From Aplidium turbinatum (lineage: Eukaryota > Chordata > Ascidiacea > Aplousobranchia > Polyclinidae), in contig OU964934.1 in NCBI GenBank assembly GCA_918807975.1, forward strand, positions 18,042,001 through 18,106,000: 64,000 bases of DNA. Direction: 5' to 3'. This document shows, piece after piece, positions 12,301-24,300 of the stretch (within the stretch, counting starts at the first letter, position 1; every line of letters begins with the position of its first letter). Both the position numbers and the translations under genes were made by a program. Below the pieces are notes generated by a model. That model had not been told where the DNA came from, made no database searches, and was given only the letters and a program-made list of their open reading frames with translations.

Positions 12301-15300
12301 ATCTTTATCTACGCGTGAATTTATTTCATATCATAACAAAAAGCCCTTTAACATGTGTCCCGACATTACTCGGTAACTCCCATGTAGCCTACGCTACAAA
12401 GTTTTTTGCAAAGTTAGATGGCTAAGTGGCAGTGCTATGTTACAACGGTTTTATGACTTGCTAAACGAAATAGTGAGTTTCTTGAAACAAAAGAATGCAG
12501 GTTTCGGCATTGATGAACTTAGTGATCCTGATGGGTTAACAGATTTAGCCTTTCTCACTGATTTCACTTCTCATATGAACAAGCTAAACTTACAACTACA
12601 AGGATAAGAGCAATTTATTAATCAGATGTATGATCATATTACTGCCTTCGTAAACAAGCTACGTCTTTGGGAAACTCAACTAATCAATTCCAACTTTGCT
12701 CATTATCACAATTAGGGCCTTTTTGAACCTTCCAACCCTGATAAGTACATATCACTATTCACTTATCGTTTCCACTGAAACTAACTTTGAATCTCGTTTT
12801 TGCGATTTCACAATCAAATAGGCTAAACAGATTCGATTTATTTGCCATTCCATTTTCAATCGATGTCAATACTGTGCCACATGAGATGCAAATGGAAATA
12901 ATTGAACTTCAATCATCCAACATATTGAAGGCCAAATACGATTCAGTTCCAATTGCCAACTTTTATAAAGAATATGTCTAGAAATCCACCTATCCTCACC
13001 TGTATGACAATGCAAAACGTGTAATGTAGGCTACATGTTTGGAAGTTCATATCAGTGGCGGATCTACCGGGTGGGCCTGATTGGTACAGGCCCACCCAGA
13101 TTGACAATGGGCCCACCCAAAATCAAAATCGGCAGCCGTGGCCGAGTGGTTAGCGCGTTGGGCTCGCAGTCGAGAGCCTGCATGTTCGACTCCAGCCACC
13201 CGCACTTGCTGTTGTTTCTCTGGGCAAGAAACTTAACGATAATTGCCTCTACCTAGTGATCGATTTCGAGTAATTGGTAGTACCAACTTTAAGTCATAAG
13301 TAGAGTAGACAACCGGAAACTGACATTGCCGTCGGCTGCAGCGTGGGTCAGGTGTATGTCGGAAGGCGTACACCGATGCATAGCGCTCAAGTCCGCTTTC
13401 CCGCAATGCAGGATAAAGATAAACAAACAAACAAACAAACAAGATTCATAAAAACAATTTACACAAAGCTACATTTTGCAACTTTTTGCGAGAATTCGAA
13501 AGGTGACTTTGGTGACGTGCTCAAACTAACAGAAAAACTGATGGTAAAACATAAGGTAACTAGCTGGGACGTGGTTGCTTCTCGTGAAAGCAAGCTACCT
13601 TCGAAGTTTTACAAGTCTGTTGTCACCACTATTGTCACCACCTCAGGAATCTCTCCGGCAACTAACGTCAATACACCCCTTTGTGCCAGCTGCTGTTGAA
13701 TTACTACATCCATTCAGCGATCATGCCATCAGCGCAGCACACTTCATGGAAGACACTTGGCATGCAGCGTGGTGCGCCACCGACAGCAAACTACATGGTT
13801 TTATACCCCACCCGGTGGCGCGCCTCCCTGGTATGGACCTGCCTCGGCCGACTTGGGTCAAGCTCAACAGAATCCGAACCGGAGTCGGTTGCTTCCATTC
13901 CAACATGCACAAGTGGGGTCTGGCTCCCTCATCGGCCTGGGAATGCGGCGCGGAGGAACAAACTGCTGACCATGTCGTTCTCGAATGCCCCATCTACAAG
14001 GCACCAAATGGAACGCATGGTATAGCAACGCTGGACGAAGCTACATTCACCAGGCTCTCCACCACCTGCCCTGAAATTTGATTTGATCTAGTCTCAAACG
14101 AAAGAAGACAATGCTGGGAAAAACGTCGGCTGTCAAGAGCAATGAGGATTTAAGGGCACTGTGGAACTGTATTCTTGACAGACAGATCACGGAGTTAAAC
14201 TTCCGCTTTATCGACAACACGTAGGCCTATGGATTAATCAGGGCAGCGGCCTCTTTCGCACCTGGATCTATCACTGTGCACGTGTGCACTGTATGGCATT
14301 CAGATCGCAGATGCTAAACATGCTGTATTCATTCAACACATCAAACGGAAAATAGATCGGGAAAGCTTTTCAACATTGATGAAAGTACTGGACAGCTGCC
14401 CTGCTGTCATTTTCTCGAACATGAACAGTGTTTTAAGGACCATCATAACACTGCCTTCCACGTCCTGCATCGTTGAGAGACTTTTCTCCGCAACAAACAG
14501 GATCCAAACGCGCTTGAAATCATCCATGCTAACTGGACGCCTTAACAACTTGACACTTTTGAAAAACAACTCATTGACAGTTCGGATTATGATGACATAA
14601 TCAACTTTTTAACTCGAAACCTAGGAGACTCCGTCTTGTGTAAAAGCTCCGGTAAGTGGTAACACTACGTTTTTGTATGCTGGCCCGCCGTGGCATTATT
14701 GGTAAAGGCCCACCACGATATTTCCTAGGCCCACCCATAAATTACGTTCTGAATCCGCCACTGGTTCATATTGTTGTGAGCAGCTTTTTTCAAAAATGAA
14801 TTACGCAAAGAATAAACTTCGCACTCGCCTGTCAGATCGTCATTTGAATGACGTATTGCAAATATCATCAACAAAGTTACCAGTTGATTTAAACACCTTG
14901 GCCATGACACAGAAACAACATCATCCTTCACATTGATAAATGATAAGTAAATAAAAACAATGCATTGCGTTTTAATACGTGTTTGATAATAAATATGAAA
15001 CGGCAACAAACACGTCTCATTGTGCAATTAGACACAGAAATAGGAGTTGCATGTGCGCCATGATTTTAAGGATAATGTGGCGATTGTTTATAGGTTGAAA
15101 TTTATGCGGCCCGCACGTTACCGGAAGTTTGTAGATTTGGCCCAGTAGTACAGAAAGTTTGCCGACCCCTGCTTTATAGTCTAATGACAAATCCGGCATT
15201 GATCGTTACGTTTCAGTTGTAACCAACAGAAGAATTTTACCTAGTTTTTCACATGCGTATCCATTGACGTTTTGATTGTAGTTTAGAAAATATAAAACTT

Positions 15301-18300
15301 TATCATAATTTGGTGGTCCTTGGGTCACAAATGTCGTCAAAACCACTTTGCTAGTGCTCGTTGTTCGTTTCGGCAAATCTGATCTCCATCGAGGGTATTG
15401 ATGGTTGTTTGTAGTCGTTGGTATCAAAGTGTTGTCGATCCATTTAGGTATTCCGTTAGCTCCCCACTCACCCCCGATGAAAAATAAATGACTCTGCAAC
15501 AAATTCATATAGTTACATTTTCAGAGATTTACAAAACGAGTGATTTAGTTTTCTGTACAGAAATAATCTTTTCCACAAGAGGTTGTTAAAATATGATATA
15601 ACAAGGGCCGACACAAAGCTATTCTGCACCCTAGGCAAGGCTCAATTTCTGCACCCCCATTAGCTCATCATTTCACTGCATGAAGTGAACAATGACAGTT
15701 ATAATTTATTTTGGTTTCTGTAACCCAAATTGGTGTTGGTTAAATTATTTTACATTGCTAAGTATAAGCAGTTCAAAATTAAATGATAGTCAAAACTTAC
15801 GCAATGTTGATAATTAACTAACTAACATTAACATATAGTTTAACCGTATCTGTTACTGGCGTAGACCTTATGGTCTCGCCCTCTGCTAATTCAGCAATTT
15901 CACATAGAAGCAGTGACGCTAAAAACCTGAGATTTCTTGACTTTTACTTTTTTTTCTTGCCCCAAATTTTAATCCCGATTATGTTGGTATCGGATAATTG
16001 TGAAGTTCACAATAAACCTTTTGTCACAGCCAGTTATGAAATGCAAGAGATTTGCCGATATTCAATAGCTTGATTGACAGTTTACTATTAGCGTGCGGTT
16101 TCATTTTGTGTTTGTCATTCAAACTGGGACAGCGCTAAAATTCCATTCTTCATGGGGAGTCGGTCTCTGACCAACGACGCGATATTTTGGTCTTGCCTCC
16201 ATGGCTTGGCACAAGAGAATGCGCATCATTTTCTCATGTTACATTTCTTCAACGTGTGGTGATGGAAGTATAAAGTATTTTGAACTTTTATAAACGCCGT
16301 AGAGAATGACTCAACTCAACCCATAATACATTCATGCTGTTATTGTTACGACATCATATTTGTTTCAGTGTTACGTCAGTTTTACATTAGCCTACTATGT
16401 AATATATAATTCTTACAACGATTAGAGATAAAACTTCGTCTTGTATCTGGCTGGAACAGTTTGTTTTTGTCCCGACAATCGAACATCTACCAACGTGGAA
16501 TCAACATAAACGGAAGATTTAGTATAGATGATCTGACCATTACAGTTGGCCTATATATTTCTTTCAAAATTTTGTGCCACTTCAATTTCACTGTTAGAAT
16601 CCAGTTAGAACATCAGGTTTACAGTGTTTTGTTTGAAAATTTATAATCTGTTGTATTTGAGGATAGAATAATATACATGCAGAGTAATGTACACCAGAAA
16701 TTATTTAGACTGTTTGATAAAAAATTATTTACCATTATAATACATTTTGCTTTATTTGTTTGTTTCATGCATTTTAAATTTAAATATAAATGTGCTTTCA
16801 ACTCTAACCAATAAATTTTTTTTACATAATTATGCTAGCTGAAGATGCTATTACTATGGCGAAATCGATTCTTTGAATATATTATGCTTAGAAATTTGAT
16901 TGTTGTGGAAATGCCAGCATTTAGAACTACAATGAGATAAATGCATATTAGCAGTACTTAGTCATAGCAATATTGAATGTTCCAGGTGGACAAAACTAGA
17001 TACCTTGTAATGGCTTCAAATTCAAATGAAACTTATAACGCTATTCAAGCTGCAAATATACTTGCAAACATAGAGGACGAAAATGAAGTAGACTTTTCCG
17101 ACAGTGACGAGGATTTGCCGTTGTGTGATGGCGAAAACGATCCTATAACGTCGGGGGAAAGCAGTGATGAGGAGGTAATTATTGCAAGACCGAGGCAATC
17201 GCAGCAGCGGAGGCATCATGTCGTCAATTCGGTGGATAATGCGCTAGACGAAGACAATTTTCAACCATGTCCTGATCAGGAGGAAGAGCGAATTTCGGTT
17301 GTAATTGATAAGAGAACTAAAGAAAGTGTGGTGTGGACAACTAATCGTCCTACAAGAATAGGGAGACAAAGTTCAGCTAATGTTATTCATAACACTCCTG
17401 GAGTCAATCTTCCGTATAGAAACGCCATGACATCATTCGCGGCCTGGCGCAATTTTTTCACTGTTGAAATAATTTACATTATAGTAGCAAGCACCAACGC
17501 AAGCATTCGAGAACGATTGGCAAAGATATCGGATGAGCAGCGAGTATCTTGGCGTGCTCCATATTTGATGGAAACTAATGCGACAGAGATTGAAGCATTT
17601 ATTGGTCTATGGTACGTGAGAGGGTTACTGAAGCATACCTTTCACAGAATTCAGCATTCTTTTTCTCATGTGTATGGCCATCCAATATTTGCTGCAACAA
17701 TGTCGTTGAATCAATTTAAATTCTTGTCGGCCAACCTCAGATTTGACGACAAGTCATCCAGAACCCGTCGTTGGAAGAGCGATCGATTTGCCGCAATGAG
17801 AAAAATTTTTGAAATTTTTATTACAAACTGTGCGGCAGTTGTTACTCCAGAAGATTTTTTGTCTTTAGACGAAACGTTGTATGCTACTCGTGTGGGAGTA
17901 GCATTTCGTCAGTACAATAGAAACAAGCCAGCGAAATACGGATTGCTATTTAGAAGCATCAACAGTGCGCGTGTACCCTACACATATACGTCCATTGCAT
18001 ATGCTGGAAAACCAACTGGAGATCCAGGACCACATTACCTGAGCAATGTTTTTGAATATGTTTGCACTCTTGTGTATAATTTAGAGCAAGCGACCTTGTT
18101 AGAAGGGCGTAATATTTCCCTTGACCGGTTCTATACATCGCTGGAGCTGGCAGAATGGCTGTGGATGAAACGAATCACGTTGGTGGGAACGTGGCAAACC
18201 GCCAGGAAAGGTGTTGGCGATATAAGCTCTCTTATCGATAGAAAACCGCTCAGTACAAAAGTTTATTGGGAAGAATCAAAACCTCATCTTACTGCTACAT

Positions 18301-21300
18301 CTTACGTGGTCAAGCCGAAATCTTCCGCAAAGCGAAATGTCCTTATCTTTCTACCATAACTCCTATTCTAGGAGTAACTAAAGATGACGGTAAGAGGAAG
18401 CCAGCTATCATAAAATTTTACGATTTTACGAAAGGTGGTACAGATGTAGTCGACCAAAAGATGGGATTTTATTCTGTCAAACCAAAATCATCAAAATGGA
18501 CGGTGTTAGCCTTTTCCTATCTATTAGATGTAGCTCGAGTAAACGCAATGACGGTTAGCTATATGAATAGAGGGATGCAATTGGCAGATGCACGAGCAGA
18601 CGAAAGCTTCCTCGAAGGTTGGGAGCTCGCTCTATCGTTGATAAAGCCTCACATGTCGCATCGTCTAGATAACACGCCAACACTCAATGATCACTTACGG
18701 AAGACGATGGCGTCGTACCTAGGAAGAAGTATTAGGCCTAATCCTCCGCAGTTGGATCAGCAACCTCAACCCTCAAAGAAGCAATGCTCTACATGTTTAG
18801 ACGGAATCAGAGGTACAGGATATACAGCAAAAAGAAAGAAAATTGGTAAAACAGTGTATTGTTGTGAAAAGTGCTCCAGCCCGCTTTGCATAAAACACGC
18901 ATACAAATTGTGCCCCTCGTGCAAATAAGTTATTCAAGTCAGTCGTTCATCATTCTGGTCGTCAAAACTATGTGAACTGAGTTGCAGTGATGTTGTAAAT
19001 ATTTGGGCCAAGAAGTGTTTGATATTATTCAGAAAACTCTTGCTCCACTTGTAATATTTCATTACTGTATACTGCAAGTCTGCTTTATAGTCTGCCATTT
19101 ATGCGACGTGAATTAGCTGAGCGCACTGTATTGCCAGTGTACAAAATGGCCTGATTTTGTGTTGATGGAACGTCATGAGACATTGTATCAACACACCTAC
19201 GCGATTAATGTTACCAAGTGGAGTGTAATTTGAATGAACGGGTCAACCAAGCTGAAGAATACGAAACGTTGTTATAACATTAAATTTCTTTTACCCAACA
19301 GGAATCTATGAGCCAAAATATTGGTAAACATTTGATCTAAAACGGAGTCCATTTCTATTATTCTACAGACGATAAAAACCGCTTTGTTTGAAACGTTTAG
19401 ATTCAAATGTTTATAAGTAGTTTGGCCCTTATATTCGTTTTACTTTATATCATATAATCCCATATTTTATGCTCCAAAAGTCCTTCTGTTCTAACTAATG
19501 TGTGTAATAGATTTCATTTCATTGAGGTTTTCTTTTGATTATAAATTTCCCTCCGACGTGCTTTCCCTGTTTTTGTTGGTTTATAATCAAGTTGCCGAAT
19601 TCGAGCTAACTGCGATGATCAAAAAGCAAATTCACACAATCTGTAAAAAAGTTGAGTGAACGCTTGCTCAAACGTGCGCATCCAACCGCATCCGACATAT
19701 TTTTGTAGATTTATCATCACTATAAGTTGAAACTACGCATTGTCTGTCGACAAAACAGTGGCGCAGCTTAGCCATAGTGCAGGCAATGTCTATCCAGCTA
19801 GCAAAATCAGCCGTTTTTACGTTGATTCAACGCCCGACGACGTTAAATCAATGTAACAACGACCGGTTTTGCTGGCTAGATAGGTGCCTGCCCAGCTAGA
19901 AAAATCACCCATTTTTTCATTGAATCAACTTGGGGGATTTTGCTAGCTGGGTAAGTAATAAAATTTCTATTACAAATTTTAGCAAGTTATCGAAGAAGAA
20001 AATGATTTTCACTGCAAAGTAATTGAATTGTTTTGACGCTTTGAAACATCGAATATACACGATTTTATTCAACTTTGGATTAGATTTATTGTATCAATGC
20101 AAATAGAGTAGTGCAATGTAAAGAAACATGATATATTTTCCGTAATCACATGCTTGCTCTATTCTAGCATACAGAATATTAAAAACACGAAGTAAACGAA
20201 AAACAACGTACTTTTTACATTAGAGTGAATTATAATCTAGGTAAATATAAATATTCATTCAAATTGAAGTTTATGTGCGTTGCGTTATTTGAAGTAGCTA
20301 AATGTCTTGACTAAAGTACAACGTCCTTGACCAAGTCAATCAATCCATCAATTTTGAGTAGTTTTTCATAATGTATTGTTTATGAACAGAAGTTGAAACT
20401 ACATGTATTGCAAAATGATTGAGCTTATTTCCTTAGCTTGCGGAAAACGCTTTCAGCCATGCAAGTCAATGAAGAGGTTGTGTTGATTTAACATTTACTA
20501 ATGTCAAATTTACCTAAGATGAGATTTTTTAACTAAAGAATTTCGCTATCGCCTATCCAAGTCGAAAATAATTGCTACAGGGTTATGTACAATTATTCGA
20601 CATTACTTGACGTGGAATCGACGTAAATATGGACACCAACCCATTAGTTACTTTCACATATGGCATTTTACAACAGTTCAGACATTCACGCTAACGATGA
20701 GTCATCCTTTGCTGGCAGACAATAATTAGGGAGGTAATTTGTTATTCGCGCAAATTGCTTTGTAGTGCAAAAAGTGCATGGAATACTGTTTGCACAGAAA
20801 CGGAAAAACAAAATTGATGAAATTCTGTGTTCTAAGCTAGAAGACTTTCAAAATAAAATGCGAACTGAGAAATTTGACCAAGAAATGGCGAAAATAGGTC
20901 AAAAACCGAGTCTTTATCACCTTTTCTACATAAAATACACAATCACAAATATATTTTGCGAAATAAATTGATTGAAGTGATAGATAAAGCTTTTCACCAA
21001 CGGCATATTTTTTCCCGTTGTTATTTGATTTAAGCCGACGGAATAATTAGCAATAAGAGAGACGTAGACCTGATGGTCTCGGCCAGTAACTCTTGACGCC
21101 AAAACGAAGCAGTGACAGATACGGTTAAGTTACGTCAAAACATCACATTTCATGCTAATTTTCCATTTACAAGTAACTTTACCAATTTTGACATATTGAG
21201 CGCGAAAGCATTGTCAGGCTCGATGTATATCGTAGCTACTAGTGTTGACATGGATGGTCCAGTGATTACATTTGGACCAGTGTCCGGGATCAACTATCTG

Positions 21301-24300
21301 CTATTTTCTGACCAGACAAGCCAATGCTGAACCACTGTAGAGCGTAAAGGCTACAATCGTTTTGTTGAGGTTCAGCTTTGAAAAGCTTCGCTCAGAGCTT
21401 GCCGCGGATATTGGAAGCGTCAGTGGAATATGCAAATCTATGGAGCATTTGGTAGCCTATATTGTCTGAAAGCTTTTATTCGACCAAAAACGATCGCACA
21501 TTCAGGTGTCATAGATTTTGGGAATTTTTTAGTTATTGCTGTTAGTTCACAGCTCAACTCATCGGTGTCAATGTGTCTGCTTGATTGCAGCCTACTAACT
21601 TTTTCTAAAAGTTGCAACAATGTCAGGTTCTTGCGACGGCTTTGCAATGCAAGTTCCTATTTCCAGATGAGCTCATAAAATCTGCGGTTTTGATGTATCA
21701 GAGCAACTTTCTCATTTATCACCTTGTAAATGTTTTTCAACCTTTTTTGAGCCACGAACACTTTATGTATCAAAATAATCTTGTGGAACACCAAACAAAA
21801 CTTTATAATAACGCAATGAAATAAAAGACACAACAGTCATTCAATCACTTTCAGTTTTTTCTTAGTGCGACATCTGGACCGATTTGTATGAGCACAAAGT
21901 TGATTTTGGGGCATGAACTACAGAAAGACAAACTCGATGCTGTTGTGATTTTCGCCCTGTGTTCCATGCAACATTAGTCAAACTAATAAATTTTTTGTTG
22001 AACATCTGACAATCTTTCAAGGAACACCGGTTGAAAATTGCTGTTGTAAAGTATAGGTCTGCAGTTCGTATACGACAATACTCGAAACACAAAGACATCT
22101 TTATTTAAGAAAAATCGCAAGAAAAGGGTTTTGCGCCCCTTGAAGGCTGCACCCTAGGCGGCAGCCTAGTTCTCCTAATGGACGCTCCGGCCCTGGATAT
22201 AACGCTCTCGGGGATGGCCATCTCACCCACCCTCGTCTCTGTACTGGCAATTTCATCTTCCAACACATCGACTTGGGATACAGCATCACAACCTGCACAA
22301 TTGTGTAGTGGTTTGATTGCTCCTCTCAGCGTCGGAAGATGTGGGTTTGATTCCCCATTTGGCCACACCAAAAACTGTTTGCTAATGGTACTAAACTACA
22401 TTTCTATTTGACACTCAGCAAAAGAGTTGGTTTGGGTGCTTTCCCAAAATCGTTCGCAACCGCTGACCACTCTGCTCACGGTGTAGGGAGATAAGCCCGC
22501 TACCCAACGGGCTGAGTGAATTGCGTTTGGACAACAAGTAAGACTCCTTCGAAAAACCAGCAGTAGATTTTTATTCAAGACGCTTTCAACGTTAGTCCTC
22601 GCCCTGAGAAGAAGCCTAAATTGCTCAACAAACAAACAGCATTACCAGCACGTGTCTAGTTAGCCGAGTAACTTGTCCAGCAACAAATACGCCCCATTCC
22701 ACCACCCTAGATACATAGCCATCTTCACATCTTGACGATGGGCACTGAAACAAACTCAGACATGACCTTTACAAGCACTGGCCACGTCAAGCCGCCTTCT
22801 TGCGGATTCACATGCGTTACACTTTTCTCCCTACACTGGTCTACAAAAAACAAAATTTGATACAGAACATGAAAATAAGTGTTTTTGGCTGAATTTTGGC
22901 AGCTAATCTCAAATCTGAAGTCATATTTTCTCTATCTTCTCAAGTTTTCAAGATATCAGTAAGAACCATATATGGTTATTTTCAGTATGCAACAGAAATT
23001 CGAGAGCCAAAACCAATGATAAAAAGTTAACAGGTATGTTAAAGGGGCAGTAAACCCCAAACCATACTTTTCGATTTTTTTGTTTGTAAGTGCTCTAGAC
23101 ATGTATAATTAGTGGTTGTCGTTGAAATTTTCCCTTAATTTCATTGCGTTTCCTTTGTAGGGCCGTTTCTGTTAGCCCATAGTTTCAGAGCGACGTGTGC
23201 TCACTGAACCGTGCGATAATCGGACGTGACGTCATAACGGTACAAGCTGCTCATATGTTTACGCAAGATGCATTTGAAATGCAAAGTAAGAGATCGCTTA
23301 TGGTGTCGTTTCCAGCAAATGCAATGAACTATTTATGTCGATTTTAAGCAGCTTAGTAGTTGATAAAATGAACACCGAAAGCAACTAACTTCAGGCAAGC
23401 ACCATATTAGTTTATAAAGAACTAGGAACATTTTCTAAAGAACTCTGATAGGTATACTTTACTGTACAAAATCTCTCTCTATGCACACGGCAAAGCTTTT
23501 CTTGAAGCAGACTTTGAATTGTGACTTCCTTTTATTTCAAATCAGGATATTTAAATCTAACATATTTTCTATCTTCACTTGAAAATTTCGACCTAATGAC
23601 CGAAACAACGCATGACGGCAGAGGCACACGGATTGAATGACCAAGGTAACCTCAGATCCACCGAACAAACTGTCTGTAGACAATGTGCCAATAGCGTATT
23701 TAAAAACAACTTTTGGTTACATGAATATTTTTTTGTTTTGTTTGTCGTATCCAGGCTCACACCCGGTGGTTGAAGATTTAGATTAAGTGGACGGGAAGAC
23801 AAGGAAGCCAATCTTCGTGTTTTAATGCAACATGAATGCCCATTTTTAGGTATTGCTACATCATTTAAAACGGGTTTTGGTTAGAAAACCGTGAAAAATA
23901 AGATGCAATTGCATCAGAAACATCTGGATGCAAACGTCTGATCACAAATGCATGGGAACAGGTATGCTCCCCCATTCTTCTCGGTGTTCTGCCAATGTTT
24001 CCCTTTCGCACAATGCAATCTTCAAGAGGCTCTTGACATGATCTTTAAAAAAGATAATGCATTTTAAATCAATAAAAATGTATGATAGTCACAATGATTG
24101 CTGCACACATTTCACTTTGCCGCACATGCTTACCCAGTCAGCAAAATCAGTCCTTTTTACATTGAATCAACGTTTTGCAGACGTTGAATCAATGTAAAAA
24201 TGACGGATTTTGCGTCAAATCAATGAATAATAAAAATGACAAAATTTGCGTCAAATCGTCATTTTTACTTTGATTCAACGTCTGCAAAACGTTGAATCAA

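Larger units (their letters stand above)
13053..14763 (+). mobile_element. hAT element 'C', nested in 'B'
   Basis: 8-base duplication GTTCATAT (13045-13052, 14764-14771). Ends CAGTGGCGGATC / GAATCCGCCACTG. Subterminal GGGCCCACCCA-type repeats occur at both ends. It holds a SINE, a LINE 3' piece and a hAT dimerisation-domain remnant. Confidence 0.9.
12436..14937 (+). pseudogene. GTF2IRD2-like hAT transposase remnant, split by element C
   Basis: Pieces on the plus strand: [17 protein letters not shown] near 12436, [20 protein letters not shown] near 12850, and after the insertion [19 protein letters not shown] and [12 protein letters not shown], ending about 14937. The order and spacing match the C-terminal half of GTF2IRD2-type hAT transposases, including the CEQ-FSKM dimerisation motif. 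Several stops lie before 12787, so it is dead. Element C landed in the codons just before the CEQ motif. Confidence 0.75.
12200..15171 (+). mobile_element. hAT element 'B' (GTF2IRD2-like), nested in 'A'
   Basis: 8-base duplication CTTTATAG (12192-12199, 15172-15179) and perfect 15-base ends CAGGGGTCGGCAAAC / GTTTGCCGACCCCTG. Absent from unit B. It carries a GTF2IRD2-like hAT transposase remnant. Element C splits it. Confidence 0.9.
11694..15201. mobile_element. hAT element 'A' (outer), interrupted by a nest
   Basis: 8-base target duplication ATCGTTAC (11686-11693, 15202-15209). Ends CAGGGCCGGATT and AATCCGGCATTG are imperfect inverted repeats. The uninterrupted version in unit B is 526 bases (45010-45535), so it is non-autonomous and predates the duplication. 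Confidence 0.85.
15844..21124 (+). mobile_element. piggyBac element, 5281 bp, unit A only
   Basis: Target duplication TTAA (15840-15843, 21125-21128). Ends CCGTATCTGTTACTG / CAGTGACAGATACGG. Both ends carry a subterminal near-palindrome AGACC-NNNN-GGTCT (15863-15876 and 21066-21079). The empty TTAA site is in unit B at about 46173. It contains a nearly complete transposase and two small palindromic MITEs (19790-19955). Confidence 0.95.
15603..22195 (-). mobile_element. hAT element 'D', interrupted by piggyBac
   Basis: 8-base duplication GATATAAC (15595-15602, 22196-22203). Ends AAGGGCCGACAC and GCTCCGGCCCTG; CCCTAGGC motifs near both ends. Removing the piggyBac and one TTAA leaves 1308 bases, exactly the length of the unit-B copy (45937-47244). 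Confidence 0.85.

Noticed and set aside
13133-13205. tRNA gene (Ser/Leu type)
   Set aside because: Boxes A and B are present but the arms do not fold fully, and it continues into a SINE body with a CAAA tail.
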